NCBI GenBank assembly: GCA_013151315.1
Contig: JAADIN010000269.1
Location: 1 to 7,046, forward strand
Direction of reading: 5' to 3'
DNA: 7,046 nucleotides
Origin: Planctomycetota bacterium
GTDB lineage: Bacteria > Planctomycetota > Planctomycetia > Pirellulales > Lacipirellulaceae
Shown one piece after another: positions 1 through 6,940 of the stretch (its first letter is position 1; each line of letters begins with the position of its first letter). Made by a program: the position numbers and the translations under genes. The notes below the pieces were generated by a model. It saw nothing but the letters and a program-made list of their open reading frames with translations. It ran no database searches and was not told the DNA's origin.

Positions 1-1085
1 CCCGGCTGTTCGCCTTGTTCGCTACCATTGCCCGGCTGGTCTTGGCTCGACTGGCCCGTCTCGCCCTCGGCCTCTTGGTCGCCGCCCGGTTCTCCCGACA
101 TGTTTCCTTCGCCCGGCTGATCAGCCTCGCCACCCCCTTCGTCTGCCGCCTGATTTTCGCCAGCGCTGCCCGTGCCCGCACCTTCCGACTCTTGTCCGCT
201 CCCTTTATCGCCTTCGCCCGAACGATCGCCCCCATCGCTTCCTTGGGTGTCCGACTCCGAGGAATCTTTGCTTTCCGAGGGAGCTTCCTGATCGCCGTTG
301 GCTCCTTGCTCGCCCTGCTTTTCTTCGGGAGATTTTTCACCTTGAGGTTCGGGAGCACCTTCCTGTTCACCCGGTTCTTCTCCTGCACCGGCGGGGCCCT
401 GTTCCTGAGGCATTTTTTCGCCCGGAGCCTCCTCCTCTTGCGATGGTTCTCCTTCTTTGCCTTCCGCTTCTTCGTCATCCGTACCGCGATCACTCTGATC
501 CGAATCGACCTCTCCATCGGCCGCATCGCCATCGCTTTCAAGCGACTCCTCGCCACCACCGCCGCCCGGTTCGTTCATCTCCGACTCTTCGCTTGCGGCT
601 TCGCCCTCCTGCTCCTCAAAATGTTCCGCCATCCGGTCGAAGGCGGCGCCATCATCATCGCCATCGGGCGAGACTTTTTCTTGGTCGCCACCAGCAGACG
701 ACTCGCCAGAGGATTCGCCCCCTCCCTCGTTCTGCGAAGAATCGTCGTTCTCCGACTCTTCGCCCTCTTGGTCGCCTTCCGAGTCGCCGCCCGCTTGGCC
801 CTCGGAATCGGTTTGCGAATCTTCGTTGTCCTCATTCGATTCGCCCGCTTGGCCTTCTCCCTGCTGTTGATCTTGCTCGTCAGCCATGCCCTCGCCCTCT
901 TCGCCTGCGCCGGCTTGGCCTTCGCCTTGTTGGCCCTCGCCTTCGCCTTCCGAGTCGTCGGATTCCCCCTCGCCCTTTTCGCCGGAACTCTCTTCGCCAC
1001 CTTCCTCCGACTCGTTCGGTTCGCCTTCGTCCGACTTCTCTCCCTCGCCATCGTCAGCCCCTTGCTTGCCATCTTCGCGAGGCTC
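1..1085 (-). repeat. Low-complexity acidic coding tract
   Basis: This part of the large membrane gene encodes residues ~534 to 894 and probably more beyond the edge. It is built of short irregular units such as GEGQAG, GEGEGQ, EGQAGG and DSEGDQEGEE rather than an exact tandem repeat. Aromatic residues are nearly absent; the one clear exception is an island AFDRMAEHFEEQ around residues 681-692 (F682, F689), which could be a short helix or binding motif inside a disordered tail. Codon choice (GGC, GAA, GAG, TCG, CAA) makes the complementary strand open in other frames, producing long false reading frames. Confidence 0.8.
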
Positions 1086-2684
1086 CACCACTCGAATTTG
1101 GCGACGGCTAGTAAACGCAAGGTTCGCTTTCGGACGACGATTATCCGCCGCGGCACCCCAGTATTTCAGCACATCGCCCACCTTGAGTCCCAGCCCGCGT
1201 GGCGTAATTTCCAATCGGCCCACAAATTTGCCCGAGTGGTTCTTCGAGAGCAGACGTTTTTTCATCACGCGCTCGCCACCGACTTTGCCCAAGATCGCGA
1301 CGCTCCGCAACGCAAAATCGGGATCGCGTGCTTCGACTTCGATCGTCACTTGCTCGTCAAGCATCACGTCGACCACCTCGTCTTCCGGCGCAAGGAGCCG
1401 GATTTCTGGAGCATAGTCGGGCGTCACGTCGATTTGATATTTGGGGGGCAGCTTGTTCTTGCGACCCGCAGTCGTGGTGTAACGCAACATGTAGCTCGGG
1501 TAGCGCGAAGTACGACGATCGTCACGCAACTCGAGCGAAAAACGAATCGTGGCTTGTTGCTCTTCCTCGATCTTCATCAACAAGTCGTGCCGCCCGTTGG
1601 CGTTGAAGTCGACATGCCCCGAGGCGATCGGCTGATTAGAAATCGCGGTGATCGTCACCACGGTCCCCTCGACGGCGCTGATGTCGCCCGAGTGGACTTC
1701 TTCACGCGAGGGGTAACCGGTGTAGTCGGGATAGTCGTACTGTATGCTTTGGACGACCAACGTCGGACGCGCAAAGACCGAAACATGAAAACGGACCGAG
1801 CGCGCGTCTCCCGCTTCGATCCAGTACGAAAAATCTTGCTGCACGCCGCCACCTTCCGACATTCGCCCAGGCAGTTTGGCCTCGAACAGAACGCCTCCTG
1901 CTGCGGCCGTCATAAAAATCTCTTGCCCCACGATTTGTTTGTCCGCCGTGCTATAAAGCAAGCGAACGGGCTCGTCTTCCGCGAGACCCAGTACTTCGGC
2001 CGAAATTTTGATCTGATCGCCTCGCGCCGCCTGAGTATCTCCCGGCACGATGTCGTGCAGTTGCACCCGGCTCGGCACGGTAACATTCGTCCAAGGCAAC
2101 AGCACTCGTCCGGCAGACGCGACCAAGTCTTTCGGCGACAACAAAAGATAGAGCGCACAAACGGCCACCACGGCCAAAAGAATATAAGTCAAACGCAAAA
2201 TGGCCGAACGATCGACCACCGAATCCAACGAGACTTTCGAAAGCCCGCGGGCCGCCTGCTGCTCGATCGCATGGAACACCTGCCGCGAAATCAACCGCTT
2301 GCGGTTTCGCAGCAACAAAAAATTCAACAAGCTATTCTTCAGCGCAGGACTGCTCTGTTCGATTGCCTGGGCCGCGTAGGCTGCATTGATCGGCTGCCGC
2401 AACAGGGGCCAAATCACCCGAAAAAGATAATAAGCAGCTCCCAGCAGCAGCGTGGCACATAAGACCGTCCGCGCCGCCGTGCTCCACCCCCCAGGAATCA
2501 CCCAATGTTCTAGCACGGCTGCGGTCGACAGAAACACGATTACGCCAATCACCAGCGTGATCATCCCCGCCGCAAGATCGACCCTCTTTAGAGAACGCCG
2601 AGTCCGCATGATTTGCTCATCGACCAGCCGCTCGGCCGCGCGAGGAATTTCAACAGACGAAGGTGGTTTGGTCACACTGGCCAT
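1..2684 (-). CDS. DUF4175-like large membrane protein with acidic C-terminal tail, 3' end beyond window
   Basis: The minus strand is open from an ATG at 2684 to the left edge: 894 codons and no stop, so the gene is partial. N-terminal part: three hydrophobic segments at about residues 39-57, 72-91 and 163-183, consistent with an inner-membrane anchor. Residues ~190-530 look like beta-rich Ig-like domains, with a YPDYTGYP motif at 318-325 that I associate with planctomycete DUF4175-like proteins; residues ~415-530 look like a second beta domain. From ~E534 the chain becomes almost only Gly, Glu, Asp, Gln, Ser, with Pro and Ala. Known members often sit with MoxR ATPase, DUF58 and von Willebrand A genes; those are not visible here, so a role in envelope assembly is only inferred. 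No Shine-Dalgarno precedes the ATG, and no better start was found; the toxin gene ends 48 bp upstream, so co-transcription is possible. The family name comes from recollection of domain layout and motif; the existence of the gene is near certain. Confidence 0.85.
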   Translation of the reverse strand, partial: MASVTKPPSSVEIPRAAERLVDEQIMRTRRSLKRVDLAAGMITLVIGVIVFLSTAAVLEHWVIPGGWSTAARTVLCATLLLGAAYYLFRVIWPLLRQPINAAYAAQAIEQSSPALKNSLLNFLLLRNRKRLISRQVFHAIEQQAARGLSKVSLDSVVDRSAILRLTYILLAVVAVCALYLLLSPKDLVASAGRVLLPWTNVTVPSRVQLHDIVPGDTQAARGDQIKISAEVLGLAEDEPVRLLYSTADKQIVGQEIFMTAAAGGVLFEAKLPGRMSEGGGVQQDFSYWIEAGDARSVRFHVSVFARPTLVVQSIQYDYPDYTGYPSREEVHSGDISAVEGTVVTITAISNQPIASGHVDFNANGRHDLLMKIEEEQQATIRFSLELRDDRRTSRYPSYMLRYTTTAGRKNKLPPKYQIDVTPDYAPEIRLLAPEDEVVDVMLDEQVTIEVEARDPDFALRSVAILGKVGGERVMKKRLLSKNHSGKFVGRLEITPRGLGLKVGDVLKYWGAAADNRRPKANLAFTSRRQIRVVEPREDGKQGADDGEGEKSDEGEPNESEEGGEESSGEKGEGESDDSEGEGEGQQGEGQAGAGEEGEGMADEQDQQQGEGQAGESNEDNEDSQTDSEGQAGGDSEGDQEGEESENDDSSQNEGGGESSGESSAGGDQEKVSPDGDDDGAAFDRMAEHFEEQEGEAASEESEMNEPGGGGGEESLESDGDAADGEVDSDQSDRGTDDEEAEGKEGEPSQEEEAPGEKMPQEQGPAGAGEEPGEQEGAPEPQGEKSPEEKQGEQGANGDQEAPSESKDSSESDTQGSDGGDRSGEGDKGSGQESEGAGTGSAGENQAADEGGGEADQPGEGNMSGEPGGDQEAEGETGQSSQDQPGNGSEQGEQP

Positions 2685-2732
2685 GGCGGTGGGTAGAAAT
2701 TGGTTCAATGAATGGGGTCGGTCAGCACATTT

Positions 2733-3137
2733 TCAAAAAAGTGTTTTGAAGCCAGCATCGTGGAAGTGGTTGTCACTCGAAAAGACGAGAGATATGCCCT
2801 CGCGACGCATCACGCAAAAGGACAAGTGATCGACAATGCCGGCCTGACCTGATCCGCCTCGTGCATAGGAATGCCAAGTCTCGTCGATTTCTTCTTGAGT
2901 TGGGTCTAAAAGATTGCCACCAGCAAGCAGTTCTTCTCGGAGTGCAGCGACCAGTTTTCGGAACGGATGGCGTGAAGCCGCGTTGCCGCACTCCATCAGG
3001 ACGTAGGAAGTGGTGACAAGTCGATGGCGAGATGCAACAATCTCTGAAAAAGCGAGCTTCGCCTTCGAGTGCCACTGATCTCGACGATTCCATAGGGCCA
3101 GTAACCCAACGGTATCCAGGAAGACGGTGTCTATCAT
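2733..3137 (-). CDS. vapC: PIN-domain toxin (VapC-like ribonuclease)
   Basis: A 134-residue protein, normal length for a VapC-type toxin. PIN enzymes are Mg-dependent RNases that cut RNA, often tRNA or rRNA, when freed from their antitoxin. The expected acidic site is visible: D8 in FLDTVGLLAL, E49 in VLMECGN, D103 in IVDHLSF and D122 in FSSDNHF, followed by the usual C-terminal HFHDAGF strand/helix. All four are present, so it looks catalytically intact. Its ATG overlaps the antitoxin stop (ATGA, 3137-3134) and has no clear Shine-Dalgarno of its own, so translation is probably coupled to the antitoxin. The target RNA cannot be told from sequence. The large membrane-protein gene begins 48 bp downstream on the same strand. 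Confidence 0.92.
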   Translation of the reverse strand: MIDTVFLDTVGLLALWNRRDQWHSKAKLAFSEIVASRHRLVTTSYVLMECGNAASRHPFRKLVAALREELLAGGNLLDPTQEEIDETWHSYARGGSGQAGIVDHLSFCVMRREGISLVFSSDNHFHDAGFKTLF

Positions 3138-3346
3138 GGCTGATGTTCATCATGCCGGCTAGCAAGATCCGGTTCGCCCGAATCGAATGACTGAGACAGA
3201 ATGTCATAAACGACGTTCTGAGGGCTACCATTTGTTTCCTGGCTGACGGGACGTGGAACGAACTCGACCTCAAGCTGGTCGGGGAGATCGACATCGACCA
3301 GAGGCCGGAATACGCCGTTCTCGTAGATCGCATGGACTGCTTTCAT
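3134..3346 (-). CDS. DUF104-family antitoxin of the PIN toxin
   Basis: A 70-residue protein beginning MKAVHAIYENGVFRPLVDVD, the signature opening of DUF104 (AF2212-like) antitoxins: a small beta-rich N-terminal part with the YENGVFRP turn, then a charged helical tail (about residues 42-70, VYDILSQSF...DLASRHDEHQP) that in this family wraps around and blocks the PIN toxin. It precedes its toxin and overlaps it by 4 bp, the standard order for type II modules. The start is fixed by an AAAGGAG Shine-Dalgarno 7 nt upstream. Such modules commonly repress their own promoter as a complex; whether this one does is inferred, since no separate classical DNA-binding domain is obvious in the chain. Confidence 0.92.
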   Translation of the reverse strand: MKAVHAIYENGVFRPLVDVDLPDQLEVEFVPRPVSQETNGSPQNVVYDILSQSFDSGEPDLASRHDEHQP

Positions 3347-3353
3347 CGTGGCT

Positions 3354-3360
3354 CTCCTTT
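3354..3360 (-). promoter_or_regulatory. Ribosome binding site of the antitoxin
   Basis: Read on the minus strand the bases are AAAGGAG, with 7 nt between GGAG and the ATG at 3346. This is the best-spaced Shine-Dalgarno on this side of the window and contrasts with the toxin, lpxK and the large membrane gene, which have no clear one. Confidence 0.8.
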
Positions 3361-3398
3361 ATCGTACATTCGATTCGTCATTTTCACCGTCTCACTCC

Positions 3399-3427
3399 AT
3401 TATAGGAGTCCGCCACCAGATGGTAGA
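3399..3427 (-). promoter_or_regulatory. Likely promoter of the toxin-antitoxin pair
   Basis: On the minus strand there is a perfect TATAAT (3404-3399) about 52 bp before the antitoxin ATG. Seventeen bases upstream lies TCTACC (3427-3422), a poor -35 match, so the promoter would rest on the -10 box and might need an activator or an alternative sigma factor contact. Transcription would start near 3391-3393 and give a leader of about 45 nt. The -10 match is seen directly; promoter activity is inferred. Confidence 0.55.
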
Positions 3428-3469
3428 CGACTTCTCGAACGATTCTTCGACACTTGGGGTGGTGAGAAC

Positions 3470-3491
3470 CCCGATTTTCCGGAAAATCGGG
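3470..3491. repeat. Perfect 22-bp palindrome in the divergent intergenic region
   Basis: The half-site CCCGATTTTCC (3470-3480) is followed at once by its exact reverse complement GGAAAATCGGG (3481-3491), with no spacer. It sits 34 bp before the lpxK ATG and about 66 bp upstream of the TATAAT box of the TA promoter. No run of T follows on either strand and there is no loop, so it is a better fit to a dimeric regulator's operator than to a terminator. The regulator is unknown. A weak TATTCT (3495-3500) lies just beyond on the plus strand, which would put the palindrome over the -35 region of a possible lpxK promoter. Confidence 0.75.
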
Positions 3492-3524
3492 CAGTATTCT
3501 CGCATCCTGACGACGTGACGCAAC

Positions 3525-4589
3525 ATGCTAAGCCCCTCGAAATTCCGCGAAATTGTCAGCGGCCGCCAGACCGGCCTCTCCGCCACTGCGCTCCGAGCCC
3601 TGCTACGTCTCGTCGAGTTCCCCTACCGCTGGGCCATGCAAATAAGAAACCACCGCTACAACCACCGAAGCGCCGCGATTCATCGCGTCAAGGTCCCCGT
3701 AATAAGTGTCGGCAATCTCACCCTCGGCGGCACCGGAAAAACACCACTCGTTCAGTGGATCGCCCGATACCAGCGGCAACAAGGTATCCGTGTTGCAATC
3801 GTCAGCCGCGGCTACCGAGCCTCCCCCGACGGCACCAACGACGAAGCCCTCGAGCTGCAACTCGCGCTGCCCGACGTTCCCCACCAGCAAGACCGCGACC
3901 GAGTCGCGGCAGCCCAAGCCGTAATCAAGCAACACCAGGCCCAATCGATCGTTCTCGACGACGGCTTCCAACACCGACGTCTCGCCCGCGACCTCGACAT
4001 CGTGCTGCTCGATGCGACCGAGCCATTTGGTTTTGAACACGTTTTTCCACGCGGTACGCTACGAGAACCACTCGCCGGTTTAGCCCGAGCCGATGTGGTC
4101 GTACTCAGCCGCGCCGACATGCTCGACCCCGCAGCGCGAGGCCAAGTGCGCGACCGCGCTGCCCAGTTTGCGCCCGACGCTCTCTGGTGCGAAGTCGTCC
4201 ACGGCCCCGCCGAGCTAACCAACACACGCGGCGAAACCCAACCACTCTCGGCACTAGCCGGAAAACGGGTCGCCGTCTTCAGCGGCATCGGCAACCCGGC
4301 CGGCTTCCGTCACACGCTTTTCGCGATCGACTGCGAGCCGATCGCTTGGCGAGAATTCCCCGACCACCATCGTTACACGGCAGAAGACATCGCATCGCTC
4401 ACCGATTGGGCAACCGACGCCGAGCTAGCGCTCTGCACACGCAAAGACTTGGTCAAGCTCCAAGACGCCACGCTCGGCAAGGTGCCACTCTGGGCAGTGA
4501 ACGTCGAGCTCCGTTTCTTGAGTGGCCAAGAACCGCTCGAATCGAGGCTGGACCGTTTAACCCAAAATTCGATGGAATCATCTTCGTAG
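3525..4589 (+). CDS. lpxK: Tetraacyldisaccharide 4'-kinase (lipid A 4'-kinase)
   Basis: LpxK transfers phosphate from ATP to the 4' position of the disaccharide-1-phosphate lipid A precursor at the cytoplasmic face of the inner membrane, a late step of the Raetz pathway. The 354-residue product has the family's usual length and motifs in order: an amphipathic N-terminal membrane-binding region (about residues 18-50), VPVISVGNLTLGGTGKTP with the Walker A at 68-73, SRGYR at 94-98, DDGFQHRR at 145-152 (catalytic Asp/His region), FPRGTLREPL at 174-183, the FSGIGNPAGF turn at 252-261, FPDHHRYT at 278-285 and a TRKDLVKL version of the usual TEKDAVKL at 305-312. It is divergent from the TA pair and convergent with the exported-protein gene. 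No clear Shine-Dalgarno precedes the ATG; the start is chosen because the N-terminal helix is complete from there. It implies that the host makes lipid A, as many planctomycetes are predicted to do. Confidence 0.96.
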   Translation: MLSPSKFREIVSGRQTGLSATALRALLRLVEFPYRWAMQIRNHRYNHRSAAIHRVKVPVISVGNLTLGGTGKTPLVQWIARYQRQQGIRVAIVSRGYRASPDGTNDEALELQLALPDVPHQQDRDRVAAAQAVIKQHQAQSIVLDDGFQHRRLARDLDIVLLDATEPFGFEHVFPRGTLREPLAGLARADVVVLSRADMLDPAARGQVRDRAAQFAPDALWCEVVHGPAELTNTRGETQPLSALAGKRVAVFSGIGNPAGFRHTLFAIDCEPIAWREFPDHHRYTAEDIASLTDWATDAELALCTRKDLVKLQDATLGKVPLWAVNVELRFLSGQEPLESRLDRLTQNSMESSS

Positions 4590-4614
4590 GTGAGGATGGC
4601 AAGTCGAAAATACG

Positions 4615-4633
4615 GGGGCAAATGGTTTGCCCC
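4615..4633. terminator. Hairpin between convergent genes, possible terminator
   Basis: GGGGCAAA (4615-4622), loop TGG, TTTGCCCC (4626-4633): a perfect 8-bp stem with a 3-nt loop. It lies 26 bp after the lpxK stop and about 90 bp after the stop of the minus-strand gene. On the minus strand it is followed by CGTATTTTCG, a short T-rich run; on the plus strand the following bases are ATGCAGTG. It therefore fits best as a terminator for the minus-strand transcript, and a weaker one or an RNA 3'-end stabiliser for lpxK. Confidence 0.5.
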
Positions 4634-4665
4634 ATGCAGTGCCAACGGGCAAGATGGGCTCTTTG

Positions 4666-4677
4666 CTTCCTAGGAAG
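4666..4677. repeat. 12-bp perfect palindrome
   Basis: CTTCCTAGGAAG reads the same on both strands and lies in the convergent gap between lpxK and the exported-protein gene, 33 bp beyond the GC-rich hairpin. It is followed on the plus strand by AAAAAT, so it could add to transcript termination, but without a loop the stem would be short. No function can be assigned. Confidence 0.35.
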
Positions 4678-4723
4678 AAAAATCGGATGAAAATTGAAAC
4701 CGTTAGGATATTTTTCGGTCGCT

Positions 4724-6400
4724 CTAGGGTTCAAGTGGCTTGGATTTGTGCGGATCAGAGACTTCGACAAACAGCAATTTGAATTCGACGAGTGCTGGTT
4801 GACCTGTTTGCGGGTTTTGCGCGGAGATTCTCCCAAGGTAAATGGCACCCTTCTCGACTGGCACGGCGACAGCCGGTTGCCTGCCATGGCGGCCTCCCAG
4901 ATTGGGATGCGGAAATTTCACGCGCTCCTTGAATTCGTCCAACTTCTTGAGATCAATCGCATCGAATGCACTTGTCTTCGAAGTGTCTGTCAAACATCCT
5001 ACCCAAGTAGACCTCACACTGAGATTCGGTTGACGTTGCGTCGGCTGTTCGTGAAACAACAATTTCATCCGATCGGCTGATTGCACCAATGTCATCCATC
5101 GGATTCCACCGTTGGGATCGCTTTGATTGTTGTTTGGCACAAGAGCGCCCGTATGCAGTTGGGTTTCTCCATGGGCGACGGTTTCTTCCGGAAAATCTTG
5201 CCCATAGGGCGATAGCATGGGCCACGATCTCCACACCACTTTAACGGTCGTCGCAATCTGGCGGTAGATTTTCATTTTGATCGGGGTGGAATCTTGTTTT
5301 TCATGCAAGACTTCAATCCGCTTGGCTCCCCGGGTGTAACCCTCGGCGGTCACGGTGCAGTTGTACTGACCTGGGTAAAGCTTTGCAGACGCGTGTCCGG
5401 TGTCGTCGGTCTTGATCACCGGCGTCTTGTGGTTGCGATTACGTGATCGATACGGAGAGAATGTCACCGTGGCACCGGCCAACGGTTTCCCCTGCGAGTC
5501 AACGATGAGCGCATCGATCTTTTGGCGATCCTCTTCGGTAAACCGACGAACGGTGAATACTCCCGAATTCTTAACCTCATTTCGGCTGGCCTGAAATTCG
5601 AATGGCTTGTTCGCTAGCCCCACTTGCAAGACCTCGACCCGAGAAGGCTGGCTGTTGCGCGACCGACGTCGGTTGAACGTATAAAGATGGTAACCTTTGG
5701 CAAAGGACTCGAGGTTTTCATTCTGCCCGCCGTCATGGACACGAAAAGCGCTCTTGGCGATTGGCTTACCGTTTTGGTCGACTAGCTGAAAATAAATTGC
5801 GAAAAAGTCACTTTCCGAATGGTTGAGCGGCGATCCATAGGAGATTGAAGTATCGATCTGGTCGATACGTTTGAGCAATGCGGCGGGCAGCATCTCGAGG
5901 GCCAATCGCAGCTCGATCAGAGTAGCCAGCCGATCGACCATAGATGGGTAAGCAGCGGCAATTTCTTCGCGTCGTGGCTGAAGCACTTCGCTGGCAGCCT
6001 TGCCGTAACCAGCGCCAGCCAAACTGCGAGCATGCCAAAAAGCAACGCCCACATCTTCAGGCGAAAGACGGTATGCTTCGGCAAATAGGCCTAGCGCCCG
6101 TTGATCGCTATCGAACAGCAGTTGTGCCTCTAAGCCTTTGAGTAGTAATCGTTGAGCCTGATTGCCTGAGTTGGTTTTCGTTGAAGTCACGGTCGCCACG
6201 TCGCGAAACGGTACCCGGAGCTTGGCTCCGTCGATATCGAGGACCAAGTTTTCGCCATCCATGGTCAATTGCCCTACCAAGACTGCGCCCGATTGCAGCG
6301 TGACCTGTTGTTCGGCAAGAGCATTCAGCGGAAATTCGAGAGTGGCAAGAACCGCAACAAAAAACAGTAAAACGCGAAGACGAGTGAGAACTTTGGACAT
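4724..6400 (-). CDS. Exported protein of unknown function with transthyretin-like domains
   Basis: A 558-residue protein with a clear Sec signal peptide: positive start (K3, R7, R9), hydrophobic core at 10-20, and an ALA|E cleavage site after residue 29. Residues 31-72 (VTLQSGAVLVGQL...VPFRDVATV) form a small beta unit of a kind I recall from planctomycete exported proteins. Residues ~82-175 are helical and TPR-like (FAEAYRLSPEDVGVAFWHAR). Residues ~198-285 and ~293-368 each look like a carboxypeptidase-regulatory/transthyretin-like fold; the repeated cue is LVDQNGKPIAKSAF at 206-219 and IVDSQGKPLAGATV at 299-312, the second followed by TDDTGHASAKLYPGQY and VTAEGYTRGAKRIEV. Residues ~380-558 are unrecognised. 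No catalytic motif is seen, so a periplasmic or surface binding or structural role is only a guess. Start chosen for the signal peptide and an AGGA 7 nt upstream. Confidence 0.88.
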   Translation of the reverse strand: MSKVLTRLRVLLFFVAVLATLEFPLNALAEQQVTLQSGAVLVGQLTMDGENLVLDIDGAKLRVPFRDVATVTSTKTNSGNQAQRLLLKGLEAQLLFDSDQRALGLFAEAYRLSPEDVGVAFWHARSLAGAGYGKAASEVLQPRREEIAAAYPSMVDRLATLIELRLALEMLPAALLKRIDQIDTSISYGSPLNHSESDFFAIYFQLVDQNGKPIAKSAFRVHDGGQNENLESFAKGYHLYTFNRRRSRNSQPSRVEVLQVGLANKPFEFQASRNEVKNSGVFTVRRFTEEDRQKIDALIVDSQGKPLAGATVTFSPYRSRNRNHKTPVIKTDDTGHASAKLYPGQYNCTVTAEGYTRGAKRIEVLHEKQDSTPIKMKIYRQIATTVKVVWRSWPMLSPYGQDFPEETVAHGETQLHTGALVPNNNQSDPNGGIRWMTLVQSADRMKLLFHEQPTQRQPNLSVRSTWVGCLTDTSKTSAFDAIDLKKLDEFKERVKFPHPNLGGRHGRQPAVAVPVEKGAIYLGRISAQNPQTGQPALVEFKLLFVEVSDPHKSKPLEP

Positions 6401-6407
6401 AATACGA

Positions 6408-6411
6408 TCCT
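6408..6411 (-). promoter_or_regulatory. Ribosome binding site of the exported protein
   Basis: Minus-strand AGGA with 7 nt (TCGTATT) before the ATG at 6400. Short but well placed, and it agrees with the signal peptide in fixing the start. In the 134-bp gap between this gene and the BON gene no convincing promoter or terminator was recognised. Confidence 0.5.
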
Positions 6412-6534
6412 GTTAGCTGCAACGTGAACTTTGGGCCTTGCAGGCAGCCGGAACAAACCCTGATACCTGCCACCCATGGTAAGCGCCAGTTCGGAACATT
6501 GCAACGAAATTGTGAAGACCGCAGGACCCCCGCT

Positions 6535-6933
6535 TCACTTCGCCGAGCAGACTTCAATATGGTTGGTCAGCCGTTCGTATTCCAACACACCCATCGCCGT
6601 GTGTTGGGCGATTTGCTTGGTGTAGTACGTGCTGCACTGACCTTCAAGAACGACCGCATGCTCTGCGACGACCACTCGCAGTTTTCGAATACGGCAAGGA
6701 AGGCGAGATTCGATCCGCTTTAGGATGCGCAAGGCCAACTGCTCGGCATCCGCTTCAGCAACTAGGGGCTCGGTATCCAGAGTCTCGGTATAAGGGGGCG
6801 ACGCTTCGAACACCGACGACCGACGGTCGGGGAACTCGGCGACCGCGTAGGAGTTTTCTTCCGGAAACTCGGCCAGGGTTCTTGAACCGCCAACACTGGG
6901 AACAGCCGACTTCAGACCTGCAGAATAAATCAT
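6535..6933 (-). CDS. BON-domain protein, small
   Basis: A 132-residue protein from the chosen start. Residues 1-58 are low in complexity and probably disordered. Residues ~62-128 match a BON domain: a helix (AEQLALRILKRIESRL), a strand pair LRVVVAEHAVVLEGQ with the conserved Gly at 98, a helix STYYTKQIAQHTAM, and a final strand LTNHIEV. BON domains bind membranes, phospholipids or partner proteins and usually occur in exported proteins. No signal peptide is visible, so the location is uncertain. Start: an ATG at 6939 is also in frame, but the GGAGG at 6941-6945 would be only 1 nt from it, whereas the ATG at 6933 has the ideal 7-nt gap; a GTG at 6936 is less likely. The gene is 134 bp upstream of the exported-protein gene on the same strand, so an operon is possible but not shown. 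Confidence 0.85.
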   Translation of the reverse strand: MIYSAGLKSAVPSVGGSRTLAEFPEENSYAVAEFPDRRSSVFEASPPYTETLDTEPLVAEADAEQLALRILKRIESRLPCRIRKLRVVVAEHAVVLEGQCSTYYTKQIAQHTAMGVLEYERLTNHIEVCSAK

Positions 6934-6940
6934 CACCATA

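Noticed and set aside
1..1085. Repeated short motifs that might suggest a CRISPR array or tandem repeat
   Set aside because: The units are irregular, with no constant repeat length or spacer, and are explained by Gly-Glu-Gln-Ser codons in one open frame.
15..2462. An 815-codon open reading frame on the plus strand, with several more long ones nested in 400-1420
   Set aside because: It is the complement of the large membrane gene. Its product is an Arg/Leu/Phe/Ala/Ser-rich low-complexity chain with no domain, while the minus strand gives TM segments, Ig-like domains and a known motif. The openness follows from codon use in the acidic tract.
2732..2750. Inverted repeat TTCAAAA / TTTTGAA at the end of the toxin gene, possible terminator
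   Set aside because: The 7-bp stem is nearly all A-T and no T run follows a GC stem, so it would be weak; the left arm also lies against the toxin stop codon.
3332..4036. A 234-codon plus-strand frame overlapping the start of lpxK
   Set aside because: It is a Pro/Arg-rich out-of-frame shadow; the lpxK frame holds all conserved kinase motifs across the same bases.
4694..5080. A 128-codon plus-strand frame after lpxK
   Set aside because: It lies antisense to the C-terminal part of the exported-protein gene, has no recognisable domain and no ribosome binding site.
6512..6538. GTGAAG / CTTCAC arms around the BON stop as a terminator
   Set aside because: Arms are only 6 bp with a 15-nt loop and no T run on the minus strand.
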